The position numbers and the translations under genes were made by a program. This document shows, in pieces, positions 54,013 through 64,000 of a stretch of 64,000 nt of DNA (positions are counted from its first letter, which is position 1; each line of letters starts with the position of its first letter). The stretch is taken from contig JAAALK010000085.1 of the NCBI GenBank assembly GCA_019279435.1, positions 434,001 through 498,000 on the forward strand. The letters run 5' to 3'. The DNA is from Zizania palustris. Lineage: Eukaryota > Streptophyta > Magnoliopsida > Poales > Poaceae. Below the pieces are notes generated by a model. The model made no database searches and was not told the DNA's origin. It was given only the letters and a program-made list of their open reading frames with translations.

Positions 54013-56012
54013 TCAATAATTATGAGTGGGAGCAAACGGTTCAATGCCAGGTTTAGCAAAAGTTCTAAACCAATGTCGAGCCATCTGCTCGTATGTAGGA
54101 AAGCAGAAGGAATCATATGAATCTGGACCAAAGCGTGGCTCAAAGTGCGGTCCTCTGTTCTGCCTAAAATCACGGCCGCGAGATCCAAAACCGTATACCG
54201 AACGATCTAGAACTCTACCAAAATGGAAACCACCCTCTGGAGCACGATCATAAAAACCGTCTCCTCTACCACCACCTACACGACGTGGCCTGGCCTCTAG
54301 CCTCTCTCTACGTCGAGGAACTCTCTGTCTACCACCCTGCTAGTAGAACTGCTCCGGCCCACCTCGAGCTCTCTCTGCACGCTCAACCCGCTTCCTCCTA
54401 AAGCAAAACTCCTCAAGATGCCAGTCTCTCTAACAAAACTCACAGTGATAGGTAGGCTTCTTGGTATGTGGTTGAGGCTTGGGATTCTTAGGCTTGGTGG
54501 TGTTGGTGTATCATCTTTGGTGTGAGAGGGTCCAGGTAAAGAATCAAGAGAAGTGTGAAGAGTTTTAGGCTTTCGGACCCAGATTTGCTTCTTAGATGGA
54601 GCTTTAGGTTGTTCTTGGAACACTCCATCCTTGGGTTGACTATCCTTAAAGGACTCAGTGGAGTGAGTCTTGGGATATCTCTGTTCAGGAGTCATCTTAC
54701 TCCACTCCACTGCTCGACTAATAGCACTCTCAAAATCAGCCTTGGTATAGGTGTAACCTACCCCAAACCCATCTGGTCTCTTGAACTGCTGGATCATCAT
54801 GCCGAGCCATGGCTCTCTGGCACTAATCCAACTCAGGATCTGACGGAGGTAAAAGTTCTCGTTCTGAACATCAGCTAGCTCCTCTCTCAAAGAAGCTAAC
54901 ACCTCCACCTGAGACAAGCAGATCTCACACTCTTTATCAACTACAACAGACTTCTCAGCTTTTAGCTTGATCAACTCCATTCTAATGGACAAACAGTTCT
55001 CACAAACAGTGGGTGGAACTGACAAGGTCTCAAGCTCTAGCTTAGTCTGCTTCAACTCAGCTCTCACTCCAGCTAACTCGCTCAACTGCTCATCACTCTT
55101 GGCTCTCAGTTCAGCTATACTAGCTAAATGGGATGGGCAGTCTACACAAGGTGTGACGACAGTGGTATGAGCATATTTTAGCTCCTACTGAACGCTTTCA
55201 AGCTCAATGGCCAAAACGTCTCTCTCATCTACTCTCTCTTTGTACCTGGACTTAAGAGTCGTCGGGTCACACAACAACACCTCACAATTAGGGCACTCAC
55301 CACTATTACCCAAGCAAGGGAAGAGGACAGACTCTCAATCTTGCCATTTGCCATGGCAAGCTCACTCTCAAGCTCATCTATCCTCTTCTTAGCCCCTCTA
55401 AGCAGTTTCTCCCTATACTTCAACTCTTGACGGTTCTGTTCTAGTAAATTAACAACTTCTTGTTCATAGGATGATACCTTCTCATCGTCGTTGTCGTCGG
55501 AGTCGTCGGAGGAGTCCTTTTCTTTCTTCTCCCCAAGAGCCATTGAGCAGAAGCTCTTGTGGGGTCTTCGGCTGTCACGTGAGCGTCTCTTCGGCTTGTA
55601 CCCGAAGGCCATGAAACAGAGGCCCGCCAGATTGTCCCTGTCCTTCCCCTTCCTGATCACGATCTCTTCATCACTTGAACTTGAAGATGAGGAGGAAGAC
55701 GAATATCTCTTGGAGTATCTTTTCTCCATCTCGGCGAAGAAGGTCTTGTCTCGCTTCTTGTTCTCACGTCTGTAATCCTTCAGAGCCTTTCGAAAGAATC
55801 TTGTCTTGGGCTTGCCCTTTGTGGAAGTGGAGTTGTCATACTTGCCGGAGTTGTAGGAGTTGTCGCTGGTTCCCTTCTTGTAATTCTTCTGCTTGGGGCA
55901 GTCGGCGATGAAATGACCTGGGTCACCACACTCAAAACATCCGGATTTTGTGCCGTGTCTTTTAAACATTCGCTTATCATAGACACGTCGCACCCGGTTG
56001 TTAAACAGACAT
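54013..56012 (-). pseudogene. gag: Sire-C gag, N-terminus lost in the gap
   Basis: Covers Sire-D Gag from about residue 255 to the end. Knuckle 1 (C-F-E-C-G-D-P-G-H-F-I-A-D-C) is intact at about 55945-55904. Then come the Ser run, coiled coil and F-Y-L-R-Q-I-L-S-W-I-S region, ending P-F-A-P-T-H-N-Y and the stop at 54013-54015. Breaks: a one-base loss near 55315, a TAG near 55185, a frame change near 54500, and TAG codons near 54433 (first Gln of knuckle 2) and 54343, both at Gln codons of Sire-D. Confidence 0.88.
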
Positions 56013-57012
56013 NNNNNNNNNNNNNNNNNNNNNNNNNNNNNNNNNNNNNNNNNNNNNNNNNNNNNNNNNNNNNNNNNNNNNNNNNNNNNNNNNNNNNNNN
56101 NNNNNNNNNNNNNNNNNNNNNNNNNNNNNNNNNNNNNNNNNNNNNNNNNNNNNNNNNNNNNNNNNNNNNNNNNNNNNNNNNNNNNNNNNNNNNNNNNNNN
56201 NNNNNNNNNNNNNNNNNNNNNNNNNNNNNNNNNNNNNNNNNNNNNNNNNNNNNNNNNNNNNNNNNNNNNNNNNNNNNNNNNNNNNNNNNNNNNNNNNNNN
56301 NNNNNNNNNNNNNNNNNNNNNNNNNNNNNNNNNNNNNNNNNNNNNNNNNNNNNNNNNNNNNNNNNNNNNNNNNNNNNNNNNNNNNNNNNNNNNNNNNNNN
56401 NNNNNNNNNNNNNNNNNNNNNNNNNNNNNNNNNNNNNNNNNNNNNNNNNNNNNNNNNNNNNNNNNNNNNNNNNNNNNNNNNNNNNNNNNNNNNNNNNNNN
56501 NNNNNNNNNNNNNNNNNNNNNNNNNNNNNNNNNNNNNNNNNNNNNNNNNNNNNNNNNNNNNNNNNNNNNNNNNNNNNNNNNNNNNNNNNNNNNNNNNNNN
56601 NNNNNNNNNNNNNNNNNNNNNNNNNNNNNNNNNNNNNNNNNNNNNNNNNNNNNNNNNNNNNNNNNNNNNNNNNNNNNNNNNNNNNNNNNNNNNNNNNNNN
56701 NNNNNNNNNNNNNNNNNNNNNNNNNNNNNNNNNNNNNNNNNNNNNNNNNNNNNNNNNNNNNNNNNNNNNNNNNNNNNNNNNNNNNNNNNNNNNNNNNNNN
56801 NNNNNNNNNNNNNNNNNNNNNNNNNNNNNNNNNNNNNNNNNNNNNNNNNNNNNNNNNNNNNNNNNNNNNNNNNNNNNNNNNNNNNNNNNNNNNNNNNNNN
56901 NNNNNNNNNNNNNNNNNNNNNNNNNNNNNNNNNNNNNNNNNNNNNNNNNNNNNNNNNNNNNNNNNNNNNNNNNNNNNNNNNNNNNNNNNNNNNNNNNNNN
57001 NNNNNNNNNNNN
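56013..57012. other. Assembly gap (1000 N)
   Basis: Exactly 1000 N, so probably a placeholder of unknown true size. Different elements lie on the two sides (Sire-C gag, Tekay-E integrase), so at least one LTR of each is hidden. Continuous reading frames across it are artefacts. Confidence 0.98.
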
Positions 57013-60000
57013 TGTCGCACTTGGCCACATACTCTGCTATCTCTCTCTTCATGCTGACCCACCAATATTTTTCCTTTAGGTCTTGATACATCTTTGTACT
57101 CCCGGGATGGATGGAGTATAATGTATCATGGGCTTCTTGAAGGATGAGGGTCTTCAACTCAGGTAAGTTGGGTACGCATACTCGGTTTCCGAACCAGATG
57201 GTACCATGCTCGTCCTCGGAAAATCCGGGGGCTTTACCCTTCCTCATGTTCTGCTGGATCTCCAGGATGTCCGGATCTTCCTTCTGCTTTTCTCGGATCT
57301 GGTCTATTAAGACAGGCCGAGATTCCAAGGCAGCGAGGTACGCTCGAGTGGTGATCCCTAGGTTTAGCCTTTCCATCTCCTTATACAGTAAAGGAGCTTG
57401 GTCCTGAATCATGATGGCATTGCAGTACCCTTTTCGACTAAGGGCGTCTGCCACCACATTCGCTTTGCCAGGATGATAATGGATGCCCAAGTCGTAATGC
57501 TTGATCAGTTCCAACCATCTCCTTTGCCTGAGATTCAGATCTGGTTGGGTGAATATGTACTTGAGGCTCTTGTGGTCGGTGAAGACCTCACACCGATTCC
57601 CCACAAGGTAATGTCTCCATATCTTTAAGGCATGAACCACGGCTGCTAGTTCCAGGTCGTGGGTTGGGTAGTTCAGCTCGTGCGGTCTCAGTTGCCGGGA
57701 GGCGTAGGATATCACTTTTCCCTCTTGCATTAAGACGCATCCCAATCCTTGACGAGAGGCATCACAGTAGACGTGGAAGTCTTTCCGGATGTCTGGTAAA
57801 GTCAGAATAGGAGCTGATACTAGCTTCTTCTTGAGGGTCTGGAAGCTTTCTTCACAATCTGGGGTCCATTCAAACTTCACATCCTTCTGAAGTAGTCTGG
57901 TCATCGGCTTGGCGATCTTGGAAAAATTCTCGATGAACCGGCGGTAGTATCCGGCCAATCCGAGAAAACTCCGGATCTCGGTCACGGTTGTGGGCTGCAG
58001 CCAGTTGGTTACCGCTTCAACGGTGGTTGGGTCCACTGCTATTCCTCCGGCAGATATAACATGGCCGAGGAACTTCACCTCTGACGACCAAAATTCGCAT
58101 TTGCTGTATTTGGCGTACAGTTGCTGCTCCCTTAGCTTTCCGAGGGTCAGACGGAGGTGAGTCTCGTGTTCTTCCTTTGTCTTGGAGTAAATGAGGATAT
58201 CGTCGATGAATACCACGATGAACTTGTCCAAGAACTCCATGAATACATTGTTCATCATGTTCATGAAAAAGGCCGGGGCATTCGTGAGTCCGAACGACAT
58301 CACGGTGTACTCGTAGAGTCCATAGCAGGAGGTGAAGGCAGTCTTGGGTATGTCTTCTTCTCTAATCCTCAACTGGTGATAACCTGACCTGAGGTCAATC
58401 TTGGAAAACACCGAGGATCCTTTCAGCTGATTGAACAGGTCGTCGATCCGAGGCAATGGGTACTTGTTCTTGATGGTTACATCGTTCAAGGCTCTATAGT
58501 CCACGCACATCCTCTTGGTCTTGTCCTTCTTCATGGCAAATATTACCGGTGCACCCCAGGGTGAGGAACTTGGCCGGATATACCCTTTTTGTTCTAGGTC
58601 TTCAATGTTGCTCTTGACTTCGGCTAGTTCATTGGCGGCCATTCGGTACGGGCGCTTGGAGATTGGAGTGGTCCCGGGGACAAGTTCGATTCTGAATTCG
58701 ATGTCCCGCTTGGGAGGCATTCCGGGTAGATCTTTAGGGAAGACATCCACAAACTCCTTGACTATAGGCACCTCTTCAAGAGCTATCGAGCGAAGGGATG
58801 CTCCGAGTGGTCTGCGACTGGTCATCCGAAAGGTGATGGTTACGCCTTCAGGATTGATCACCTTGACGGACTTGTTGGCACAGTCGATCACTCCCTTGTG
58901 CTTCATCAACCAATCCATCCCTAGTATAAGGTCGAGTCTGGTGCATTGGATGAGGACAGGCTCGGCCTGAAACAGTACTCCTTGGATATCAATTTGAACC
59001 TTAGGACTGTATAAGCGGGCTGAGGTCCTATTGCCGGGGGTGGCAATCACCATGGGAACGGGTAGAGGGAGTACGTCCAGTTCGTTGGTTTTCACAAAAT
59101 CTTCCGAGATGAAGGAGTGGGTTGCTCCAGAGTCAAATAATATGACGGCCGGTACGGAATTCACAGTAAACGTACCGAGTACGACCTCAGGTGCCTCCTG
59201 AGCTTCCTCTGCGCTGATATGGTTGACGCGGGCTCGCACCGCCTGGTTGGGTGCCGCGCCTTGGGGCTGCTTGGGGTGGGGACACTGGTGTGAATAGTGC
59301 CCTTCCTTGCGGTAGTTGAAGCAGACGATCGGCCTCCCTTGTCGATCCTTCAGGATCGGGGCCTTGGTGGCTGACGTCGGCTGAGCGGCCGGAGCTGGTG
59401 GAGCGGGGCGAGGATGCCCGGTGTTGGATCCGCTGGCGGCGTGAGGTGGCCTGTAGGCAGGCCGGGGATGGTAGGCTGGCGCTGGTGGCGGAGGGACGAA
59501 GCGGGGCCTCTGAGAGTTTGCCTGTTGATGCTTGAAGGCGATCATCTTCCTCTTCTTGAGTTCCAGCTTGTTCTGCTCAGTCTCTTGGATGAGCGCTTTG
59601 TTGACCAGCCGTTGGAAGTCGGCGAAGTCGGCGGCGACGAGCTGGATGGACAGCTCATACTTAAGTCCCCTGAGGAACTTGGCTTGGCGGAGGGCGTCGG
59701 TGCGCACTTCCTCCGGTGCGTAGCGGGCGAGGCGGTTGAACTCATGGAGGTACTCCATGACGGTCCTGTTGCCTTGTTGCAGGTCGCGGAACTCCTGCTG
59801 TTTCACCGCGATGACGCCGGCGGGGACGTGGGCGGCGCGAAAAGCGATGGTGAACTCCGCCCAAGTCACCACGTGGTCCTCTGGCTGGGACTCACGTTAG
59901 TTGTCCCACCATTCAGCGGCGGGACCCTGGAGCTGGTGAGTGGCGAAGGCCACTCGCTCCCGGTCGGTGCAGGGGAGGAGGTCGAGCTTCTTTCCGATGG

Positions 60001-60349
60001 TGCGAAGCCAATCTCCGGCCTCCATCGGGTTGGTGGTGCTCGAAAAGATGGGCGGGCGCACGCGCAGAAACTCGGAGAGTTGCGGAGCGGGCGCGGGTGC
60101 GGGTGCGCGAGGGGCGGGCTCCCCGTTCTGCAGACGGTCCAACTGAGCCTGTTGGTTCTGCATTTGGGTGAGGAGGGCGGTGATCAGGTGGTTCTGATTC
60201 GCCATCATCTCCGCCAGGGTGGGGTGGTTGGCGGAAGGCGACCCAGACTGACGCGGGCCCGTTGCACCCCAGTTGGGCACAACACCCTCGGGCGCATAAC
60301 GGCTTCCTCCTGCTCTGTTGTTGGAACCGGTGTTCTGGTGGTCGGCCAT
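57013..60349 (-). pseudogene. pol: Tekay-E gag-pol, one in-frame stop, C-terminus lost in the gap
   Basis: The start is at 60349 (M-A-D-H-Q-N-T-G-S-N). The Retrotrans_gag domain runs through A-A-E-W-W-D-N, where a TAA (59897-59895) breaks the frame, then V-T-W-A-E-F. The knuckle at about 59320-59280 reads C-F-N-Y-x-K-E-G-H-x4-C: the second Cys is Tyr (59312-59314). The protease L-F-D-S-G-A-T-H-S is at about 59144-59118. RT follows with D-Y-R-A-L-N and F-I-D-D (58213-58190), then RNase H with Y-C-D-A-S-R and F-T-D-H-K-S-L. The start of the integrase zinc domain (H-P-G-S-T-K-M-Y, W-W-x-M-K) runs into the gap. Gag and pol are in one frame, as is usual for this group. Confidence 0.92.
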
Positions 60350-60535
60350 CTTCTGAATTCATAAGGTTACAAGGTAAAAGGTTGACAAAACAATTAACAA
60401 ACATAGTTCAAGCATATAATTAAGTGGTAAAAATGTCTATTACAATCAAGTTCTTATTCTACCCACAACACACTCGTCGTGGGTAGCACCACATACAAAA
60501 TAATGCTTTTTATTTTAAGTAGCGACTCCTAACGC

Positions 60536-61315
60536 CTACTCGCCACCGGAGGCGGTCTCCGTGCTCTCGGAACCACGAGTGCGCGGCTCCAGAGAGATGG
60601 TGGGCTCGAGAAAATTCTCGATGATGGAGTCGGAGACGAGGCCGGGGCGTGGTGTAGGGGCGCTGGTAGAGGGCTTGGCGGGGGAGGGTCGTGGCGGGAT
60701 CCTCTTGGGGCGAGGGAGGGGCTCACGGATGGGCTTCTTCTTCCTTGGAAGAAGAGGAACCATCTCTGCTATATCCTTTTGCAGCTGCATAATCTTGCGC
60801 TGCAACTCGCCATTCTGCTGGATCAAGTTCTTCGTTTCTTCACGAAGGAACTCAACCGCCTCATGGTGCTCGTCGGCGTCGAGCACCGCCTCGGTGTGGA
60901 GATCATCCATGGCATGTAGAAGACGCGACTGCCGGGCCATGACCGGATCACGCACGGAGTGAACTCCGAGGTAGATGCTACGGTAGGCTCCGGGAGTACG
61001 CTTCGGCACGAGCCGGAAGGACGAGTTCTGAAGACGATCGTCGTAGATCATCCTCAGCTCCATGAGGGCCTGAAGGGCGACTCGTTGGCACGCGACGTCG
61101 AAAGTCAGGCCCCCAAGTGCGGTGGTGTAGGGCGGCAGGTGTTCTCCGGAGCCGTGGACGGTGAGGGAGACGTCGCAAGGCCCGGCGAACTCGTCGAGGT
61201 ACACTCCTTGAAATTCGGGTTCGAAGAGGAACCCGAGGAAGGTGAGCATCATGCGGAGCTCCCGGACGAAGCCCTCGTAGTGGCGGCAGTAACTGTGGAC
61301 TTGGTAGACAGGCAT
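60536..61315 (-). CDS. Tekay-E orf0: protein of unknown function before gag
   Basis: An intact 259-residue frame in the same orientation as gag, 120 bp downstream of the LTR and ending 187 bp before the gag start. The ATG at 61315 reads M-P-V-Y-Q-V-H-S-Y-C-R-H-Y. Residues 1-130 look globular and contain L-G-G-L-T-F-D-V-A-C and Y-R-S-I-Y-L-G-V. Residues about 145-195 form a likely coiled coil (F-L-R-E-E-T-K-N-L-I-Q-Q-N-G-E-L-Q). The tail is Pro/Lys/Arg-rich and then Ser/Glu-rich. An extra ORF in this place is known for rice RIRE3/RIRE8-type elements, with no established role. No stop or frameshift is seen, unlike gag. Confidence 0.75.
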   Translation of the reverse strand: MPVYQVHSYCRHYEGFVRELRMMLTFLGFLFEPEFQGVYLDEFAGPCDVSLTVHGSGEHLPPYTTALGGLTFDVACQRVALQALMELRMIYDDRLQNSSFRLVPKRTPGAYRSIYLGVHSVRDPVMARQSRLLHAMDDLHTEAVLDADEHHEAVEFLREETKNLIQQNGELQRKIMQLQKDIAEMVPLLPRKKKPIREPLPRPKRIPPRPSPAKPSTSAPTPRPGLVSDSIIENFLEPTISLEPRTRGSESTETASGGE

Positions 61316-61437
61316 CTACAAAACAGCAAGTTGAATAAAAGTGAGGAGAGGAACAAAGTTTATGAAGTAGATTTTCGAGAAATAATTTCCTGTGGCTAAT
61401 GGCTGGGCGGGTCTGTTTGGCTTCCTACAGTCGAGTC

Positions 61438-61450
61438 GGCTCTGATACCA
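61438..61450 (-). other. Tekay-E primer binding site (initiator Met tRNA)
   Basis: The minus strand reads TGGTATCAGAGCC three bases after the LTR end at 61454. Confidence 0.92.
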
Positions 61451-61453
61451 TCT

Positions 61454-64000
61454 TGTAGCGCCCCGATTTAACAAATCGAGACATTATTGAATTTCATAAG
61501 AAAAACAATAATACAAGAGGTTCATCATGCGACAATCGTACATACGACAGTGTTCATGGTACGCAGACCATATTTATTACAACATTGTTTTAATAAAAAC
61601 AGTAAAGTAAAATAATTAGAAAACGGCATGACGAACATCTTCTTCAGGATCTTTATTCTCGATTGGGTCACTACTCCAGACCGTCTTCGTAGTAAGCATC
61701 CTCTGTGGGGTCCAACGGGTATGAGTACAAAAAGTACTCAACAAGCCACCGCAAATGCAAGTAATAATGCAGGATAATAAACAAGGAAGGGTAATGGCTA
61801 GCATTGCGGTAAAGCACAGTTTCAGTTATTGCATTTAGTGTAATCATATTTTAATCATGCGGAAAATAAACATGAACATCATCAACATCAACTAACTCGA
61901 GGGGTACAGTCAGCCCCACCTCGCTCAACAGTCCTTACATGTCAATCCATCATGCACATACATATTCAAAGTAAACTAACTGGGGGATGTCACGCAACCC
62001 GCCCTTGACCGTGGGCTTGGCTTTTCGAAAAGATTTTAAACTCTGATCAGAGATGTACTACTGTACCCACAAGGCACGCACTCATCCCAAACAAGATGAC
62101 CCATTTCACGGGAACTCGTGCCAAAACCTCAATATGAGATGTTCCAAGCGATAACCACCCGCTCTAGGTTTCGCCGGCGCGCCGGGCCGCATCCCGGCTA
62201 ACGTCGCACCCCCTTTTGCGCCACATTGGTACAAGTCACCCGCAGGTGCAACTTGACCCATCTCCAAATGGTGGCCTCGGTTTGGAACAACCCATACCTT
62301 AGTTAGGACTTACCCACTAGACTTGTGGTTAGTACGTAAGTGTATTGCAACGGATCCCTCAGACCGGTCCTTATAGTGCCCCGGGTGCTACCGACCAATG
62401 CCCTAGCTTGCACCCGGAACCCACCATGCATACACTCACAACCATAACTCATCACCAACAGAATTTCCAAGGATAAGAAGTAACGGGGATCATATATAGA
62501 ACCATTTTGCTACGACTCATTTTTATCCTATAGCGATCGTGTCAATACATTGGACACTAGCTAATAGCATTGATCATATGGTGACAAGGAGGTTAGGCGA
62601 GATAGCATGGCTTGGGTTGCACATCAAGGTCGGGGGATCCTAATTAAATATAATGTAAGGGTTCATTTGACTAATGCACATATAACCTATGTGTTTTAGC
62701 GATAGTTTAATCAAACGTGGGTTCAATATGCTCAAAAGATTGGTTTGGTGACTTGCCTTGTTCAGCGAAAGGAGAGGGAGGGACTTCGGGGAAGTACTCC
62801 GGCTCCTCGGCGACGTCGTAGTCTTTTTAATATAATAAAGCAAAATAAAAAGAGCACATTCAATCAAACAATATAACATTACATTAATAGCACATAAGTT
62901 ATTGTTGGTTTGATTAAAAGTGAAATAATTTCCATTGTTAAGGTTCTGAAAGTTATTTCATAAATAATTTTAAAGGGATTAAAATGAAGGGTTGTCCTTT
63001 TTAGAAAACAAGTGTTTAAATGTGAATAGTCCCATATTAAGTTCCCTAATAAGTTTTGAAATGAAAAGTTCATGGTAATTTAGTGTTTTGCAGTATGTGA
63101 ATAGAAAGGAATAAATATGAATTTTTCTGAAGTTCAAACATTTGAATTCATATTTTAATCCTAAAGGCATTTAAATATTTATTTGAATAAACATGAAAAT
63201 GTCAAAGTAAACCTACTGTTTTTATTGCATAAACATGTAGAGAATAATTTTATGAATTTTCTGAAATTGGAATGGTAATTTTTAGAGTTCAAATGCATTA
63301 GATATGAATTTTACAAGTTTAAAAGTATTTCTGAAATTCATTTTCAATTTTTAAACTCCTCGGGTCCACGGTGAGCCAGGCCCACGGTGAACCCGCGCAC
63401 TGTGCACGTGCGCCGGGTCGATCTAGACCGTCGGATCCAGATCCGACGCGCGAGGGCGAGGCGGGGCGCGTAAGTCACGATGGACGGTCAGGATTAAAAC
63501 GTGCGAAGGGGTACCACGTGGACGCACGAGATTAAACGCGAGTTTTAAATACCAACGAACGAACGAGATCGCACCGTACCGCTTCACTCAGATCCGACGG
63601 CCCGGATTAAACCGAACAAATGATTTAATCCCAAGCGTTGGATCTGGATAGCACAGCCAGGATTGAATCCGGCACAGTGCGTGTCGGGGGGGGGGGGGTA
63701 AAGTACTCCTTCTTCCCCGACTCCGGCGGTGCGACGGTGAGCGATTCCGGCGACGACGAGGGTTATCTAGTCTAGCTAGGACTAAAAACGGAAAGGGGGC
63801 ACCGAGGGGAACAAAAGGGTACCCTTGCGGTGGTCCGGGGTCGACGGGGTGAGGCCGGCGACGAGCGAAGGCGGCGAAGGCTCTCGGTTCCTCGGCGGGG
63901 ACGGTGATCCGGCGAGGTTCGTCGCCGACGGAGTGGTGGCCGAGGTCGGTGAGGTCCTGGCGGTCACGACGGTGGCGGAGGCACGGACGGGGACGGTCCG
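61454..64000 (-). repeat. Tekay-E 5' LTR, at least 2547 bp, runs off the window
   Basis: The inner end is fixed by the PBS and reads (minus strand) CGGGGCGCTACA. A small palindrome CGATTTAACAAATCG lies at 61464-61478. No gene is supportable: 62000-62600 is mixed with a GC-rich block, 62640-63350 is AT-rich, 63360-64000 is GC-rich with a 13-G run near 63686. The outer end is not in the window. Confidence 0.82.

Larger units (their letters stand above)
50890..56012 (-). mobile_element. Sire-C: pol-less Sirevirus copy, cut by the assembly gap
   Basis: 3' LTR 50890-52618, 3' non-coding 52619-54000, last codons of pol joined to the gag stop at 54013, then gag to the gap. It lies inside Sire-B gag; the flank 50885-50889 is CCAGG. 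The 5' LTR must be in or beyond the gap. Closest relative here is Sire-D. Confidence 0.82.
57013..64000 (-). mobile_element. Tekay-E: Tekay/RIRE3-like Ty3/gypsy element, both ends outside
   Basis: Order on the minus strand: 5' LTR (61454 to beyond 64000), PBS, orf0, gag, protease, RT, RNase H, start of integrase, then the gap. Only one stop was noticed in gag-pol. The extra ORF before gag and the LTR end CGGGGCGCTACA fit grass RIRE3/Tekay chromoviruses; the chromodomain itself would be in the gap, so lineage is inferred. Confidence 0.8.

Noticed and set aside
55229..59872. 1547-residue continuous frame
   Set aside because: It crosses 1000 N and joins gypsy gag-pol to copia gag. Not a gene.
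63360..64000. Possible start of a host gene in the GC-rich right edge
   Set aside because: Frames are low-complexity and the stretch follows the Tekay-E LTR with no visible LTR start in between.

Overview
The window is plant repetitive DNA, almost certainly from a grass (Poaceae). Every coding stretch I can identify belongs to a transposable element, and I find no host gene, tRNA or rRNA. The grass assignment is an inference from element types: Tat-type Ty3/gypsy elements with an antisense gene downstream of pol, a Tekay/RIRE3-like gypsy element with an extra ORF (orf0) before gag, several Sirevirus-type (SIRE/Maximus) Ty1/copia elements, and a CACTA transposon. A run of exactly 1000 N (56013-57012) marks an assembly gap. 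Identities, boundaries and exon joins were worked out by eye.

Layout. 1-7365: CACTA element, genes on the minus strand (TNPA-like gene 1-1982, TNP2-like transposase 2094-5599), right end with subterminal repeats and TIR at 7365; its left end is outside the window. 7366-10837: 3' part of a Tat gypsy element (Tat-1) with its antisense gene and the first 9 bp of its 3' LTR. 10837-42011: Sirevirus copia Sire-A on the minus strand, 3' end deleted, split by Tat-2 (13054-36040, plus strand, TSD AGGGA). Tat-2 is split in its integrase by the young Sirevirus Sire-D (19170-30462, plus strand, TSD TCCTA, 1983-bp LTRs differing at one noticed base). 42012-42543: rest of the Tat-1 3' LTR. 42544-44517: remnant of a third Tat element (Tat-3) with a shortened antisense gene. 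44518-45075: copia integrase relic. 45076-45495: unclassified. 45496-50889: Sire-B (minus strand) with LTR, 3' non-coding region and gag remnant. 50890-56012: Sire-C (minus strand), inserted in Sire-B gag, running into the gap. 57013-64000: Tekay/RIRE3-like gypsy element (Tekay-E, minus strand): integrase start, RT-RNase H, protease, gag, orf0, PBS and at least 2.5 kb of 5' LTR.

History. A nest of at least five levels can be read: copia relic, then Tat-3, Tat-1, Sire-A (and separately the CACTA) into Tat-1, Tat-2 into Sire-A, Sire-D into Tat-2. Two junction pairs are proven by matching 5-bp duplications. LTR divergence agrees with this order: Tat-2 LTRs differ at roughly 7 percent of sites by eye, Sire-D at about 0.05 percent. 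Many coding breaks are CAG-to-TAG or CAA-to-TAA changes, as expected when methylated plant repeats lose cytosines by deamination.

Most worth a second look: (i) two Sirevirus copies (Sire-B, Sire-C) that kept gag and the 3' region but lost nearly all of pol, both leaving the last bases of pol; (ii) an antisense gene in three Tat copies, each with its own TATA box between the ORF and the LTR; (iii) a hairpin motif kept in the U3 of four diverged Sirevirus LTRs, and a dense TTCGAA palindrome array in the transcribed part of the Sire-D LTR; (iv) orf0 of Tekay-E.
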